Positions 25,234-37,500 are shown, counted from the stretch's first letter. The stretch is DNA of 37,500 nucleotides from Neocallimastix lanati (nom. inval.) (GCA_016946835.1 JACVTC010000041.1:732501-770000), one strand, 5' to 3'. Notes: generated by a model from the letters alone, not told the origin. Made by a program: numbers and translations.

Positions 25234-27021
25234 ATATATAAAATTTAAAAATTTAAAACAAAATTTAAAATTCAATGAAGGATAAAAATATTATTTTTCT
25301 TTTTTTTTTTTTTTATTATATTCTTATTTCTTTTTATTTTTCGCTTTTGGATTAATCTTTAAATTTCTTTTTTCCAATTTAATAGAAAAATAAAATAAAG
25401 TAAAAAAAGAAATAAAAAAGAAATGAATCAAAAGCCAAAAATTTTAAGAAACGAGGAGGAAGAAGAATAATGATTTATCTTATTAGTATATATTTTATTT
25501 CTATATAATAAAAAGTAATAAGCAATAATTAAAACTTGTCAATTATAAATTTTTATATTAAAACAATACTATGTGAAAAATTTAAATAAATTGAAATATA
25601 TAAGCAATAATCACACACATTAAACACTATAGTACACAGAATAATATAATTTTAAACAATATAATTAGAATTCAAAAGCCGAAAAATTTTTTTATAAATT
25701 TATAACACTGAGAAGCAAAAAAAAAAAAATTGAAACAACAGAACTTATTTAAAAAAATTATATTAAATTTATAATAAACAATATAAATAAATGATACTTA
25801 AAGTAATTATAATTGTTTAATATTATAGGAGAAAGACAATTTAATTTTTTTTATTTATTATGAGATATTTCGAAAGAAATTATTTTTTTTATTTTTAGAA
25901 TTTAAACTTTTAATTAATTTTCAACAACATTCAAAAATATAACAAATGAAATTATATTATTTATAAAATCAATTCTAGTCAAATATATTTCTATTTCTCA
26001 TTATGCTTGCAATACAAAAAAAAAAAAAAAAAAAAAAAAACGAACAAATCATAGTTTATCATGAAATAATACTACCACACGCAAAAATAATAATAATCGC
26101 ATAAAAATATATATTGTTTTAAAATTTTTTACTAATGTTTAATAAGAAAAAGAAATATAGTTTAAAAATATAATCAAATACTATCGTTTTTTTTTTTTTT
26201 ATTTATTTCAAAATAATTTTTACTATACATTTTTTTAGATAAACTTCGTGTAATAAAAAATATATTTAATTACATTAATTACTAAAAAAGGAAAAAATTT
26301 TAAAAACATGAAACTCTAAACACAATAGCACACGCATTTATCATAATAAGTCATAACGTAATGTATATATTTTTTAATTAAAAATGGTAATTATAGAATT
26401 TAAATTCAATCGTGTAAAATATTCAAAAACAAAACAAAACAAAACAAAAAAAAAAAAACAAAAAAAAAAAAACAAAAAAAAAAAAAAAAAGAAAAAACAT
26501 ATATATATAGAAAAAGTAATTAAAGTATATATATAAAAGATGTAAACTGTTTATTTTTATATTTTAATTATTAAAATGTATTTTTTTTTTATTTTAATGT
26601 ATTAAAAAAAAAAAAAAAAATTGTTATGAATATAATACATTTCTATAATTACTTAAATAAGCATAATTAGAAAACTTTACAGAACGAAATGAAAATGATG
26701 ATTTCTTATTAATTATGAATAGAATAATTAATAAGAGATTTTTATTATTTGAAACTTTGTAGATTAAATCATTTAATATATTTTATTTTATATAATAGTT
26801 TAATATCATAATTAATAATATAAATAGTATAAATATAAAAAATCCATAATTATTATTTACTTATATTTTTCTTAAATAAAGTTAATAACATAGTATTAAA
26901 AAAAAGAAAGAGTTTTTTTTTAATGATTTTTTATATTCTTTATAAAATTAATTATTTAATTATTAATTTATAATAATAGTTAAAATTTTTTAATTTAACT
27001 TATGTTTATTTATTATTTATC

Positions 27022-27031
<10 letters not shown>

Positions 27032-27072
<41 letters not shown>

Positions 27073-27149
27073 TTTAATTTTTTATTATTTATTTTAATAC
27101 TTATTTTCTATTATGATCATTATTTTACATTATGTATTAAGTAAATTTG

Positions 27150-27191
<42 letters not shown>
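27032..27191. repeat. Facing T36 and A40 homopolymer tracts
   Basis: An uninterrupted T run at 27032-27067 is followed 84 bp later by an uninterrupted A run at 27152-27191. As single strands they could pair into a stem of up to 36 A-T pairs. Homopolymers this long are also prone to length errors in sequencing. Confidence 0.8.
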
Positions 27192-27193
<2 letters not shown>

Positions 27194-27509
27194 AGAAAAA
27201 TTAATATGATAGTAAAGGAACAAATATATCCATATATTATATATATATATAAAAGAATTGATTAGTAAATATTAATTTAAAACTTTATGTAAATAATTAT
27301 AAATATAAAATTTAAATATAAAATATATATAGAGATTAAAGAGTAATTTTTCAGAAAAAAAAAAAAGTTATATCTGGATTTAAACTAAAAATCATGATAA
27401 AATATTTTAGGTTATTAGATATTTTTTTTATATTTAAAATTATTAACCATTATGAATTTAATATAATTCAAAATATATAATATAAATTAATAAAATTTTA
27501 ATTCTAGAA

Positions 27510-27548
<39 letters not shown>

Positions 27549-28119
27549 AAGAATAAAGAATAAAGAATAAAATGAAATTAAATTAAGATTAAATAATAAT
27601 AAAAAAATAAAAAAAAAAAAAAAAAGAAAAACATAATAATAAGAAAAACAATATATATATATATATAAAAATGTAATAATATTATTAATAAAATAAATTA
27701 TAATTAAACAATTTTAATATATGTGGGTGTAATAAATTAATATATATATATATATATATATTTTTTTTTTTTATTAAATTCCCTATAAATGAAATAAATA
27801 TTTAAAGGAAAAGAAATAATAATGAAATTATTATAATAGATGATAAAATGATATTTATAATTTTAAATAAATAAAAACCGAAAGAAGAATCTTTTGAATC
27901 TTTTGTATTAATAGCAATAGTATAAGTATGGTCCAAATTTGAGTGTATATGAATTATTCAAGAAATAGAAATCATACTTTTTTTTTTTTTTTTTTTTTTT
28001 TTTAGAAGTTACTTCTTAACATTGAAAATGTAATCTAATGTTGAGTATGGTTGTATAAGTTGTGGTTAAAAGGATTAATTTCATAGTAATATTTTAATTA
28101 TTATTATTATTATTATTAT

Positions 28120-28165
<46 letters not shown>

Positions 28166-28264
28166 TTTTTTATTATGAATATTCATTAAAGGTATTTAAA
28201 AGTTGATGAATACATTTGACTTTATTATTATCAATGCTAAAAAAAACATTTATAGTTTAAGTAA

Positions 28265-28429
28265 TCGCTTTTTTCAATATCTGTTATAGCGCCAATGATG
28301 AACACTCTGTAAGGCCATCCAACAGGGACAATATCCTTCTATGCGAAAAAACATACCAAAGTGTGGTGACTACTACCTTAATATTATTCCCATAACTTGA
28401 GGAAGGCTAAAGGGTGGTACATACCAGAA

Positions 28430-28432
<3 letters not shown>
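28265..28432. other. GC-richer island followed by poly(A); mobile-element or exon remnant
   Basis: About 170 bp with visibly more G+C than the surrounding DNA, ending directly in A28 from 28433. The plus strand has a 44-codon open stretch without a start (from about 28258 to a TAA near 28391, containing ANDEHSVRPSNRDNILLCEK); the minus strand has only shorter frames. I do not recognise the product. A sequence ending in poly(A) would fit a retrotransposed fragment, but poly(A) runs are common here. Confidence 0.35.
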
Positions 28433-28461
<29 letters not shown>

Positions 28462-28769
28462 ATTTTAACATCTATAGAATATTATATATTAATGATAATT
28501 TTTTTTTTTCAGGATACTAGTTACGAGATCTTGTATTTTCTTCCTATTTTTCTTTTATTTATTTATTTATTTATTTTTTTTTTTTTTTTTTTTTATCATT
28601 CCAATAAGTACTATTCATCTTATTTATATAATATATATATATTTTAATTAATTTTAATTCTTTATTTTTATTTTTATTTTTATTTTTATTATCATAATAC
28701 TTGTTGAAAGTGACTGTAATATTTATTAAGTATAAATTAAAGAAGATACATTGAAAATAATAGAAGAAG

Positions 28770-28804
<35 letters not shown>

Positions 28805-28964
28805 TTTTTTATAATAATCTAAAATTTTAATAATATAATAAACTTTAATCTTTTTTGTATTTATATAAAAAAAAAAAAAATAAATAATTTCTAATTAATA
28901 TTATATGTATTTATAAACATTTTTAATATTTATAATTATATTGCATCTTCTATATAAGATCTTT

Positions 28965-30919
28965 CTAGTATTTCTCATTAGTATTACTGAAAGTTTTGAA
29001 TGTATTTGCTGCATCTTCTTTAACAGTAGATTTAAATCCTGTATAATAAGTTTCTGTTGCATAATGATAGGATATTAACTTTGAAAATATAGTTGATTTT
29101 GAATCTGTCTTATTTGAACTAGCATTAGTGCTACTACTAGTAATATTAGCATCTGTATCATACTGAGTTGACTTCATACTTTGAGAAACAGACATACTAT
29201 TTATAAATTGATCATTAATATTTTTAATAAATTGAATTTTGGTATCTTTTTTATTGAAAAATGCAATAATTAATCTGTATCCATATATAAATATATAATT
29301 TGAACTTGCAAAGAGGATTATAATCACACTTTTAATAAGAAAATATGAAATATAATTCTTAATCATTACATTTTCAAAAATAATATATAATATAATGGAT
29401 ATTATATTGATATAAATGGTTGATACTACAAATCTAAGATCATATATTGTAGTATTAATATTCCATTCAACAAATATTAATAATAATATTAGAAACATGA
29501 TTATTATTTTAGTAAGGACTAAAATGTATAATAATATATAATTAAATAAACTATTAATTTTGCATATTTGGAAATTGTGTCCTCTATTAATCATAATATC
29601 TTTAACTTGATATTTATTAATTAGCATCAAACCGTTAAGGGCTAAATCTACTATAATAAAAGATAAAATAAAAATATATTTTCTCTTTTTAACCCAAGAA
29701 GAGAAAAAATTTGATTCTGGGAAATTAACTATTAACTTATATAATATGGGAATATAGATAAATGAAAATCCAAGAGAAAGTAATAATATTCCTAAATGAC
29801 ATTTTTCAACGGTTACTTCTCCAATATAAGTCCTTATAATTAATAATATGGCAATGGATCCAAACACCGTTAAAATCCATAAATCATTAGATAAAAATTG
29901 GAAAAATGGATAATAATTTTCCATGAATGGAAATATCAACGATATAAACATTATTGAGGAGAGTACGATGACAATTATGAAAATAATTGAACCAACATTG
30001 GTTTCTCCAACATCTTTTGATATATTATAAATTTTTAATATATTTTTTACATTTTTTAGGGCTACATCAGGTTCCTCATCTTTATATAGGTATTCATAGA
30101 TATAATTTTTGAATTTCATTGAATAATCTTCATAATTATAATTTCCAGTGGGTCTTCCAATAGGTTGAAGACTTTTAAAAAGAGCACAATCTGCTTCTTT
30201 ACATACATCCTCATCATCATATAAATTTAATATTCCAGGTAATGCTTCACGCATCATAAGAAATTTTTTTTGTATTTCCCTTGAGGTCATATATTTTAAT
30301 GCTTCAACGGCTTTTTCTATTTTATCTTGTTTTATATTATTCATAATACCTATATTAAATCCACTGATAACTGAACCCGAAACACCATCTACATTTCCCG
30401 GTAAAGGTGACAATTTATATGGAAATAGTTTCAATATAGGATCTGGAAAAATCATATACCTTATAAATAACGCTTGTCCATCAAATAATTTTGATATTGA
30501 GACAGAATCATTAGACCTAAATTCTTCCTCTATATAACAAATATTATTAAATATTATTAATTTTTAATATTATAAATTTATACCTATAAAAAGAGCTTGA
30601 AAAAAAAAGTATATATATATATATAAATATATTTATATAATATCATTAATTAAATTATACCTGAAGATATTGTATCTTTTATTTTTTTCATCATTTTTAA
30701 TGCATTAATTGCTTCTTCACTTGTTAAATCAGGGAAAGGTGATTCTGGTGTTTTTCTAAATGAATAAATAAATTCATAAAGAGCACACATTGCTTGTTCA
30801 CCATCTATATATTTAAATAATTATATATTTAATAATAATAATAATAATAATTATAATTATAATAATAATAATGAAAAAAAAATTAACATAGAGAAACAGA
30901 GATATAAAAAATATTTAAT

Positions 30920-30966
<47 letters not shown>

Positions 30967-31448
30967 TTTTTTTTTTAAACAAACCATTAAATAAGCCATT
31001 ATATGCCATTAAATTTGTATTATTTTCCCTTTCTAATATATAAATACTTGTGTCTATTAATTCATCCCATGTTTTTGGTATTCTTTTTTTATATTTATTC
31101 AACATATTTATATTTGAATATAAAAGCCCATACATTAATGTCATAGGCTAATTTAGTAAAAATAAATATATATATATTTCACATAATAAATAATAATAAT
31201 TAAAAAAATAAAAAATAAATAAATAAATAAATAAAACATTAATATATATAACATAATCAATAAAAATATAAATAATAATTAAAAAAATAAAATATCAATA
31301 TATATATTTTAATTTCATAATTTACAATATATATATATATATACATAACAATTAATGAAAAAAAAAAATTAATAAAAAAAAATAATTAAAAAATATATCA
31401 ATATATATATTATATATATATATGTGTGTGTCTAAATTGATATTTAAT

Positions 31449-31490
<42 letters not shown>

Positions 31491-32093
31491 TATTATATAT
31501 ATTAATATTACCAGTCCAACAATTCTATCTTTATAAATACATGATTCTGAAATAATCTTTGGATCGTACATTTCTATAAATTTAGGATCCAAATAATCTC
31601 TTAAATCGATAAGATAGTTTCCAATTAATGAAGTATATATATTATCATAGATATAAATATCATATTTAGTTTTATTTTTTAAAATCAAACTTTCTACTGT
31701 TGATTCATATGCTTTCATTGATACGGTCATATTTGAATTAGTTAAGAGATTTAAATTTATTTTAACATCTAGACTGTTTTCTTTAGCATAATTATTAAAA
31801 TCTTCTATTAATCGGGTATATATCTGATTTTCACTATCAAAATTATAAGCAAGTGCTCTCAATATAGTAGTGCATTTGACTTTTGAAATAATAAATAAAT
31901 AAATTATAAAAAATGATGTAATTTTTAAATAAAATAAAGTAAAACTATTAATATTTATTATTTAAAAAGGTAAGAAATAAAAAAAAAAAAAAAAAAATAT
32001 TAATATGAATATAAAACATGCTTATGTATAAAGATATATACCATTTGTTACACAGAGGCATATAAATAATAACAATATAATTAATAATCTCAT
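28965..32093 (-). CDS. Class C GPCR-like receptor with solute-binding extracellular domain, five exons
   Basis: Exons 32093-32042, 31879-31512, 31147-30985, 30804-30661 and 30529-28965 join in frame to 2292 nt, 763 aa. The introns (162, 364, 180 and 131 nt) are all GT-AG. Residues 1-17 form a signal peptide (MRLLIILLLFICLCV). Residues about 20-370 resemble an extracellular solute-binding protein of the bacterial ABC sugar-binder type: KYDIYIYDN, YLIDLRDYLDP, DRIVGLPMTLMYGLLYSN, KRIPKTWDELID, LFDGQALFIRY and a conserved-looking GVSGSVISGFNIGI. Seven hydrophobic helices follow at about 422-443, 459-475, 486-506, 527-546, 572-596, 608-627 and 639-665, then a Ser/Thr-rich cytoplasmic tail of about 98 residues. 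Cys486 at the start of helix 3 and Cys565 before helix 5 are placed for the class C disulfide. Sequons (NMT, NKT, NNT) fit an extracellular domain. I infer nutrient or sugar sensing at the plasma membrane; ligand and coupling are unknown. Confidence 0.9.
30921..30976. repeat. A42-T14 homopolymer junction inside receptor intron 3
   Basis: An A run at 30921-30962 abuts a T run at 30963-30976, within the intron at 30984-30805. Transcribed from the minus strand it reads A14 then U42, the U run lying between donor and acceptor. The next intron upstream (31511-31148) carries a T run at about 31453-31485, which is poly(A) in the transcript. Confidence 0.85.
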
Positions 32094-32710
32094 TTTAGAT
32101 ATATTATAACTTTAGCACAAGTATTTGTTAATGTTATTATTTTTTATATATTATTTAAATGGTTTCTTTTTATATATTTATCATATATATTAATAATATT
32201 TACGATTTTATATCAAAATAAAATATAAAAAAAAAAAAAAAGGAAAAATAAAAAAAAAAGGAAAAAAAAAAAAAAAAAAAGAAGGAAAAAAAAAATTAAA
32301 AAAAAGAAGGGAAAAAAAAATGGAGAAAATTTTAAATTATATATATATTTAAAATTATACATAATAAAAAATAAATAAATAAATAAATAAAAAAAAAAAA
32401 AAAAAAAAAAAAAATTTAAAGTGGAATATCATATTTTTTCAGAAAAAAAATTAATCATTAATTAACTAATAGTAAATTTTAAAATAAAGAATTAATCATT
32501 ATATTTTATAAATATATTTAAGACTGTTAATTATAAAATATAATTTGTAATTACTAAACTTTCTACAAAATTAAATATATTATTATTATTATAATTATTA
32601 CTACTATTATTATTATTATTTTTATTTTTATTAATATTAATATATTATTATTATTATTATTTTTTTTTTATATTAAATAAAATTTATCTTCAATTAGAGA
32701 GTATTTTTAT
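32094..32710. other. Upstream flank of the receptor gene
   Basis: Contains the receptor promoter on the minus strand. On the plus strand, 32222-32330 is A-rich with GG interruptions (AAAAGGAAAA-type repeats), which reads as a pyrimidine-rich CCTTTT stretch on the receptor's coding strand, 130-240 bp upstream of its start codon. No TATA element can be singled out in this composition. Confidence 0.5.
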
Positions 32711-32821
32711 ATGGAAACTTTATTTATTTATATTATAAGATTTTTTAAAAATAACTTAAAATTTATTGTAATAATATTTTCTTATTTTCTTATTTTTGAA
32801 ACGCCCAGATCAAGGATTGTA

Positions 32822-32855
<34 letters not shown>

Positions 32856-32975
32856 ATATTATCAATTATTTATTTATTAACATTATTAGTTTTATTATTT
32901 CAGGGAGACCACATAAACTTAATTATGTCATTAAAACCATCAATCAATAGTTCTGATGATTCCATGACTAAATAA
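32711..32975 (+). CDS. Candidate two-exon small gene, 59 aa (weak)
   Basis: A first exon at 32711-32818 (36 codons, starting METLFIYIIRFF, with a hydrophobic stretch IVIIFSYFLIF), then a possible 85-nt intron beginning GTAATA and ending TTATTTCAG at 32903, then 24 codons including stop at 32904-32975 (GDHINLIMSLKPS...). The splice keeps frame and removes the poly(A) run that otherwise gives a poly-Lys stretch. If real, the product would be a small membrane or secreted peptide transcribed divergently from the receptor gene. The opposite strand at about 32900-33015 also has an open frame, so the orientation is uncertain. No homologue recognised. Confidence 0.22.
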
Positions 32976-33660
32976 TTTACCAGACTATAACAATTATTTG
33001 AAAATCCTGAAGTTATACGTAGGAAAAAAAAAAAAAAAAAAAAAAAAAATTAAAACGCTTATACCGAAAATAATAAAATAAATATAATTACAGAAAATAC
33101 AAATATTAATAATAAAATAAATGAGATTATTTGATGAATAAATTTAAATATATATTCATACATATTATTATTATTTTAAATTTTTAATTATTAGTAATTT
33201 ATAATATATTTATAGTTTTAGATATATAGTAAAAAAAAAAAGTTATTCATATATCTATTTTATTATAATATACCTAAGATATACAAAAAAATAATAGTAG
33301 AAATTTATTATTATCACCTATATTTCATTATATAATTAATTTAAAAAAGAATAATCATTATAAAAAAAAATTAATATTAAAATTAACAAATAATATTATA
33401 TATATATATATATTTATATATATTTATTTAGATATTCTTATTCAACTTAAAAAACAATTTTATATTAATAATTTAAAATATTTTAATGAATAAAAAAGAT
33501 AACTTTCTATAATATGAAAAACTTTATTATAATATAGAAACTTTTTTTTTTCCTTATCTTTCTTCATATCAAGAATAATTGGGATGATTAATAAAAAAAA
33601 CATTAAACAATATTATTATAGATTTTTATAATATTGATTATAATTTTTTAAAAAAATTAG

Positions 33661-33699
<39 letters not shown>

Positions 33700-34055
33700 T
33701 AATGAATAATTAAATTATTTTATTATTATTAATTTATTTTTAAAATTAAAAATATAAAAAACATATTGAATTATTTTTAGAATTATATATATATATATTT
33801 TTTTTAATATTTAAATGAATTATATTTTTTTTAAATGCTATAAAAAAATAAAAATAAAAATAAAAATAAAAAAATATTAATTTTAAATTATAAATATATA
33901 AAATTAAAAAGTATAAAATATGAAAAAGATAGATTTTAAAATGTTATAATAAATAACGTTTATAATATATATATATATTTATATAATAATTGTTTAGATA
34001 ATAATATTTTATATATACTATGTAGCATTGACAATACATATATAATTTTAGAATA

Positions 34056-34079
34056 TACATACATATATATATGTATGTA
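34056..34079. repeat. 24-bp perfect palindrome
   Basis: TACATACATATA followed by its exact complement, mostly alternating purine-pyrimidine, so it could extrude as a cruciform. Such palindromes can arise from (TA)n and (TACA)n slippage. Confidence 0.8.
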
Positions 34080-35082
34080 CATATAAATGATAATATTGTA
34101 AATGATATATTCAATATATATTATTATGTTTGTTTTTATATACCCTTATTTTATCTGTGAATACCATGATATTAATGTATCTATTCAAAGAAAATTAAAT
34201 TTACTAAATTTATTTAGATTTATTGTCATAAATTTCTATGTTTGAGTTATAAATTTGTATTTGATAATTGCTATGGATTCTCATGTTGTGATGATGTACA
34301 TAATGTACATAACTTATATTTATAAATATAACAATGTATATTTATATATATAAACTTTTATTATCTATATATTACTTTTAATGTATATAAAAAAAACATT
34401 AAAAAAGGGAAAAAAAAAACATTAAAAAGGGGAAAAATTTTTTATCTTTCTATTAATACAAAGTTTTAGTTAAATATATATATATATATTAATTTATCTT
34501 TCCATCAATAAAAAAGAAAATTAAATAAAAAAAGCTGTTATTACATGATTATTACATGAACTTTTAACTCTAAAAAAAAAAAAAAAAAAAAGAAAAAAAA
34601 AAGAATAATAAATATATAATATTTCCTCTATTTTAAATTATTTGACAGGACAATTTTTATTAAAAATAAAATTATAACTATATTAAAATATTTAAGTATA
34701 TATCAAAATATTTGTCAATTATTAGTAAATATATATTAGTATAAATATATCAAAGAATGTTTGAATTTTAAGCAAAATAAAATAATTAAAGTTAATCAAT
34801 GATTTACAAGTTATTTTAAATTATAAAAGGAATAATAATGTTTTTAAAATTATTAATTTTCAAATTAACAAAATATATATATATATATTTTTTTTCAATT
34901 TACTTCTTTTTTTTTTTTTTTATATTTATTATATGTTCTTTTTTTTTTTTTTTTTTTTCATTTATCTATATATTTATCTATGTATATATTTATCTATCTA
35001 TCTATATTTATTTAATTTTCATAATTATATAAATGATTTAATATGCAATACTTTTCCATACAAAAAAAAAAGAATGAAAAGA

Positions 35083-35120
<38 letters not shown>

Positions 35121-35620
35121 AAAAATAATTATAATATTAATACTTAAATTATTATTTATTAAAGTTTTTATTATTATTATTATTATATAAGTTATATTAG
35201 AAATTTATATTATTAATTATTTTATTATTAATATTATTTATTTATATATTTATATTTATTTTATATAAATATTATATATATATATATATATTTTTTAATA
35301 AATAAATATTGTATAAGTATTAGTATTATATAAATTATTATATAAATTATTATTTTGATTTTTTTTTTTTTTCATTTATTTATATACATTTACTTTATAT
35401 ATATATATATTAACTTTTTTTTTTTTTTTCTGTTTTTAATTTTTAAATAACAAATAAATAAATATTGTAGAGTAGTAATTATTATATTATTATTATTATT
35501 ATTATTTTTTTTTTTTATTTTTGTATTTTTATCCCTTTTCTTCTTTAACATTAATAGAATGATTTAATTATTAGATTTCAATTGCTTTCTTTTATTTTTT
35601 TTTTATTAAATTATAATAAA

Positions 35621-35692
<72 letters not shown>

Positions 35693-35790
35693 TAATAATA
35701 ATAATAATAAATAATAATAATATATAATAAACAATAATAATAATAATAAATAATAAATAATAATAAATAATAATAGTAATAATAGTAATA
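35621..35790. repeat. (AAT)n microsatellite block
   Basis: About 170 bp of AAT units with occasional single-base additions and, near the right end, AATAGT variants. Intergenic. Confidence 0.9.
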
Positions 35791-36319
35791 AATTTTTTTA
35801 ATTACTTTAAAATTTCTTTTTTCTTTTTTGTATAGAAATCAAAAATCTTATATCTTATTAATTATGAATAATATTAATATAAAAAGTTATTATATCAAAA
35901 ATAAGATAATTTTTATCATAGAAAACTTATAATTTTTCATTTCTTTTTTAAATGTTTTATACATATATATATCATAACAGTTTGTAATTGAATAAATTTT
36001 TTTTTTTTTTTTTTTTTAATGAAATCAATAAAGAAAAAAAGGAAAAAAATTTATTCAAATTAAGGTAAATAAAATAAAAAAAATTTTTTTCATCTGTGTC
36101 ACATTACACAATAAATGAAATCTTTTTTAATTTTACTATAATAGGAATTTTTTTTAATTTTTTTTTATTTTTTTTTTTGTTTCATTAAAATTTATAAAAA
36201 ATTTGAAATGATGTTAAAAAAAAATTATTTTTTATATATTTTTGATTGTAAATAAAATTTATAGATTAAAATATATATTAAACTTTATTAATTATTATTT
36301 TTTATATAATATGATACAT

Positions 36320-36356
<37 letters not shown>

Positions 36357-37183
36357 AATATAAAAATAAAAATTAATACATCAAAATATATAACAAATTA
36401 TATATGAATATAATATATCTATTAAATATACTAAATGAAGTAAAAATTTTTGACAGAATGATTAGATGATTAGGACAAAAAAAGTTAAAAATATTATATC
36501 AGATTTTTAATTATAAAATCTATTATTACCATATAAAATTAGTATATTAAAGTATTAGAATATCATTGTCTGAGTATTTTAAAATAATTATAAAAAATAA
36601 AAAAAAAATTAAATAAATATCACATTTAATATTATTTAAATCACTTTAATAATTATAAAAATTATACAATTATATAAATATACAATAAAAAAAAAAATAG
36701 AGTCTAATTTTACCTAATAATATTAATTATTTTTTATAAATTATTTATTGAAATCATTATTTATTGATATTGTGAAATTACCTAACTAAATTAATACCTC
36801 AATTAATTTTAAGAACATTATTTGAATGAATTCTTTTTTTTTTTTTTTTTGAAATATCTTATAATAAGATTTAATAATAATATTGAAGATAAGAATAAAA
36901 CATCATTTATTTTTTAGTAAAAAAATAAAATTTATAAAAAGTATAGGGTACGTTTTTTTTTTTTTTTTTTAATTTATATTATCTGCTTTATAGTTTTATT
37001 TAAATTATATAAATTAAAAAGGATACTTAAGATAGTTTATTAAACTCAATATTTCATAATATTATATAGATATACAATTTTTTTAATTAAATAAATAATT
37101 GGTTAGTGTAATAATTAAAAAAAGCTTTTTTTATTTTATTTGATTTAGTATTTTTTTATTTTTTTTATTTTTTTTTTTTTTTT

Positions 37184-37441
37184 CAGTGTAGTGAAATTTC
37201 TTTCTAACTTTTATCCTTGTGGTTCTTACTCGGAACTAACATACATATGATTTTTGGATCGGACCTGTGACTTCCTCATTAATTTATATAGGGTGATTTT
37301 TCATTCTATCTAGGGTATGTTTTCCCTATAAATGAGTTTGGGGTTCCCTCGCTATAGTAATTAGTTCTGTTGCTAGATTATATAATTACTAGTGCAGAGA
37401 GCACCTAACATTCGAGAGGATTAGTGTATTTGTTCTATTAT
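37184..37441 (-). mobile_element. Dispersed repeat, copy B (unclassified mobile-element remnant)
   Basis: A GC-richer island whose complement follows the same order of landmarks as 17516-17765: ACACTAATCCTCTC, TAATTATATAATCTAGCAAC, TATAGGGAA, GAATGAAAAA, GGAAGTC with CGATCC, and ATGTTAGT. In the element's orientation it ends at a poly(A) run (poly(T) at about 37168-37183 on the plus strand). It lacks the perfect 27-bp hairpin of copy A. It has no coding frame. Confidence 0.6.
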
Positions 37442-37500
37442 AATTAAATTTCTTTGATAATTGAAAAAAAAAATCTTTTATATATTAATAATAATAATGA

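Larger units (their letters stand above)
24562..28964. other. Intergenic region between the convergent coiled-coil and receptor genes
   Basis: Both flanking genes end here, so it should contain two 3' ends and no promoter for either. Contents include (AAAT)n at about 24906-24930, (AAT)n at about 24950-24970, an A-rich block with almost no T on the plus strand at 25070-25232, T36 and A40 tracts facing each other at 27032-27191, T41 at 28123-28163 and the GC-richer island at 28265-28432. No coding region was supported. Confidence 0.7.
32976..37183. other. Intergenic AT-rich region, no gene recognised
   Basis: Homopolymers, (TA)n and (AAT)n repeats. The frames at 34838-35032 and 34933-35190 translate to poly-Phe, Ile/Tyr repeats and poly-Lys and are not credible. 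A 24-bp palindrome lies at 34056-34079. The stretch 34130-34310 is slightly less repetitive but has no open frame of note. No RNA gene recognised. Confidence 0.65.

Noticed and set aside
28265-28432. tRNA, 5S rRNA or spliceosomal RNA gene in the GC-richer islands
   Set aside because: No cloverleaf, no GTTCGA-type T-arm and no match to remembered conserved 5S or U6 segments in any of the islands.
31860-31862. Start of the receptor at the beginning of its second exon
   Set aside because: The codon there is TTG, and a signal-peptide exon at 32093-32042 splices in frame to 31879.
34838-35190. Overlapping frames at 34838-35032 and 34933-35190
   Set aside because: Poly-Phe, Ile-Tyr repeats and poly-Lys from T runs, (TATC)n and A runs; low-complexity artefacts.

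Overview
This window is eukaryotic nuclear DNA with extreme A+T content: long poly(A) and poly(T) tracts, (TA)n, (AAT)n and (TTTA)n repeats, and G/C almost confined to exons. Short GT-AG introns, a Pol I large subunit whose N-terminus looks fungal, and a receptor fusing a bacterial-type solute-binding domain to seven membrane helices together suggest an early-diverging zoosporic fungus. My best guess is an anaerobic gut fungus (Neocallimastigomycota). That is an inference from composition and gene content; an AT-rich amoebozoan such as Dictyostelium is the main alternative.

Layout. (1) 1-5054, minus strand: the largest subunit of RNA polymerase I (RPA190/RPA1 family), three exons, with the C-terminus cut by the left edge and four frame breaks clustered at about 2861-3262 around the catalytic region. 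(2) 5055-6942: AT-rich intergenic DNA. (3) 6943-8844, minus strand: a complete six-exon PP2A catalytic subunit, 311 aa after splicing. (4) 8845-20952: a 12-kb region without a convincing large gene. It holds a ~375-bp direct repeat present twice, a cluster of GAAATGC/GCCACAT motifs, an 18-copy heptamer minisatellite, a GC-richer island with a 43-codon ORF, and a dispersed repeat containing a perfect 27-bp inverted repeat. (5) 20953-24561, plus strand: an intronless 1202-aa coiled-coil protein of unknown function. (6) 24562-28964: intergenic, with inverted repeats and a GC-richer island. (7) 28965-32093, minus strand: a five-exon, 763-aa receptor with signal peptide, solute-binding domain and seven membrane helices (class C GPCR-like). 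(8) 32094-37500: intergenic, with one weak candidate two-exon small gene and a second, opposite-orientation copy of the dispersed repeat at the right edge.

The genes do not form a pathway: rRNA transcription, Ser/Thr dephosphorylation, a structural coiled-coil protein and a putative nutrient receptor sit side by side as unlinked eukaryotic transcription units. The most unusual protein is the solute-binding/7TM receptor. The most unusual non-coding material is the pair of repeat families and the structured inverted repeats.
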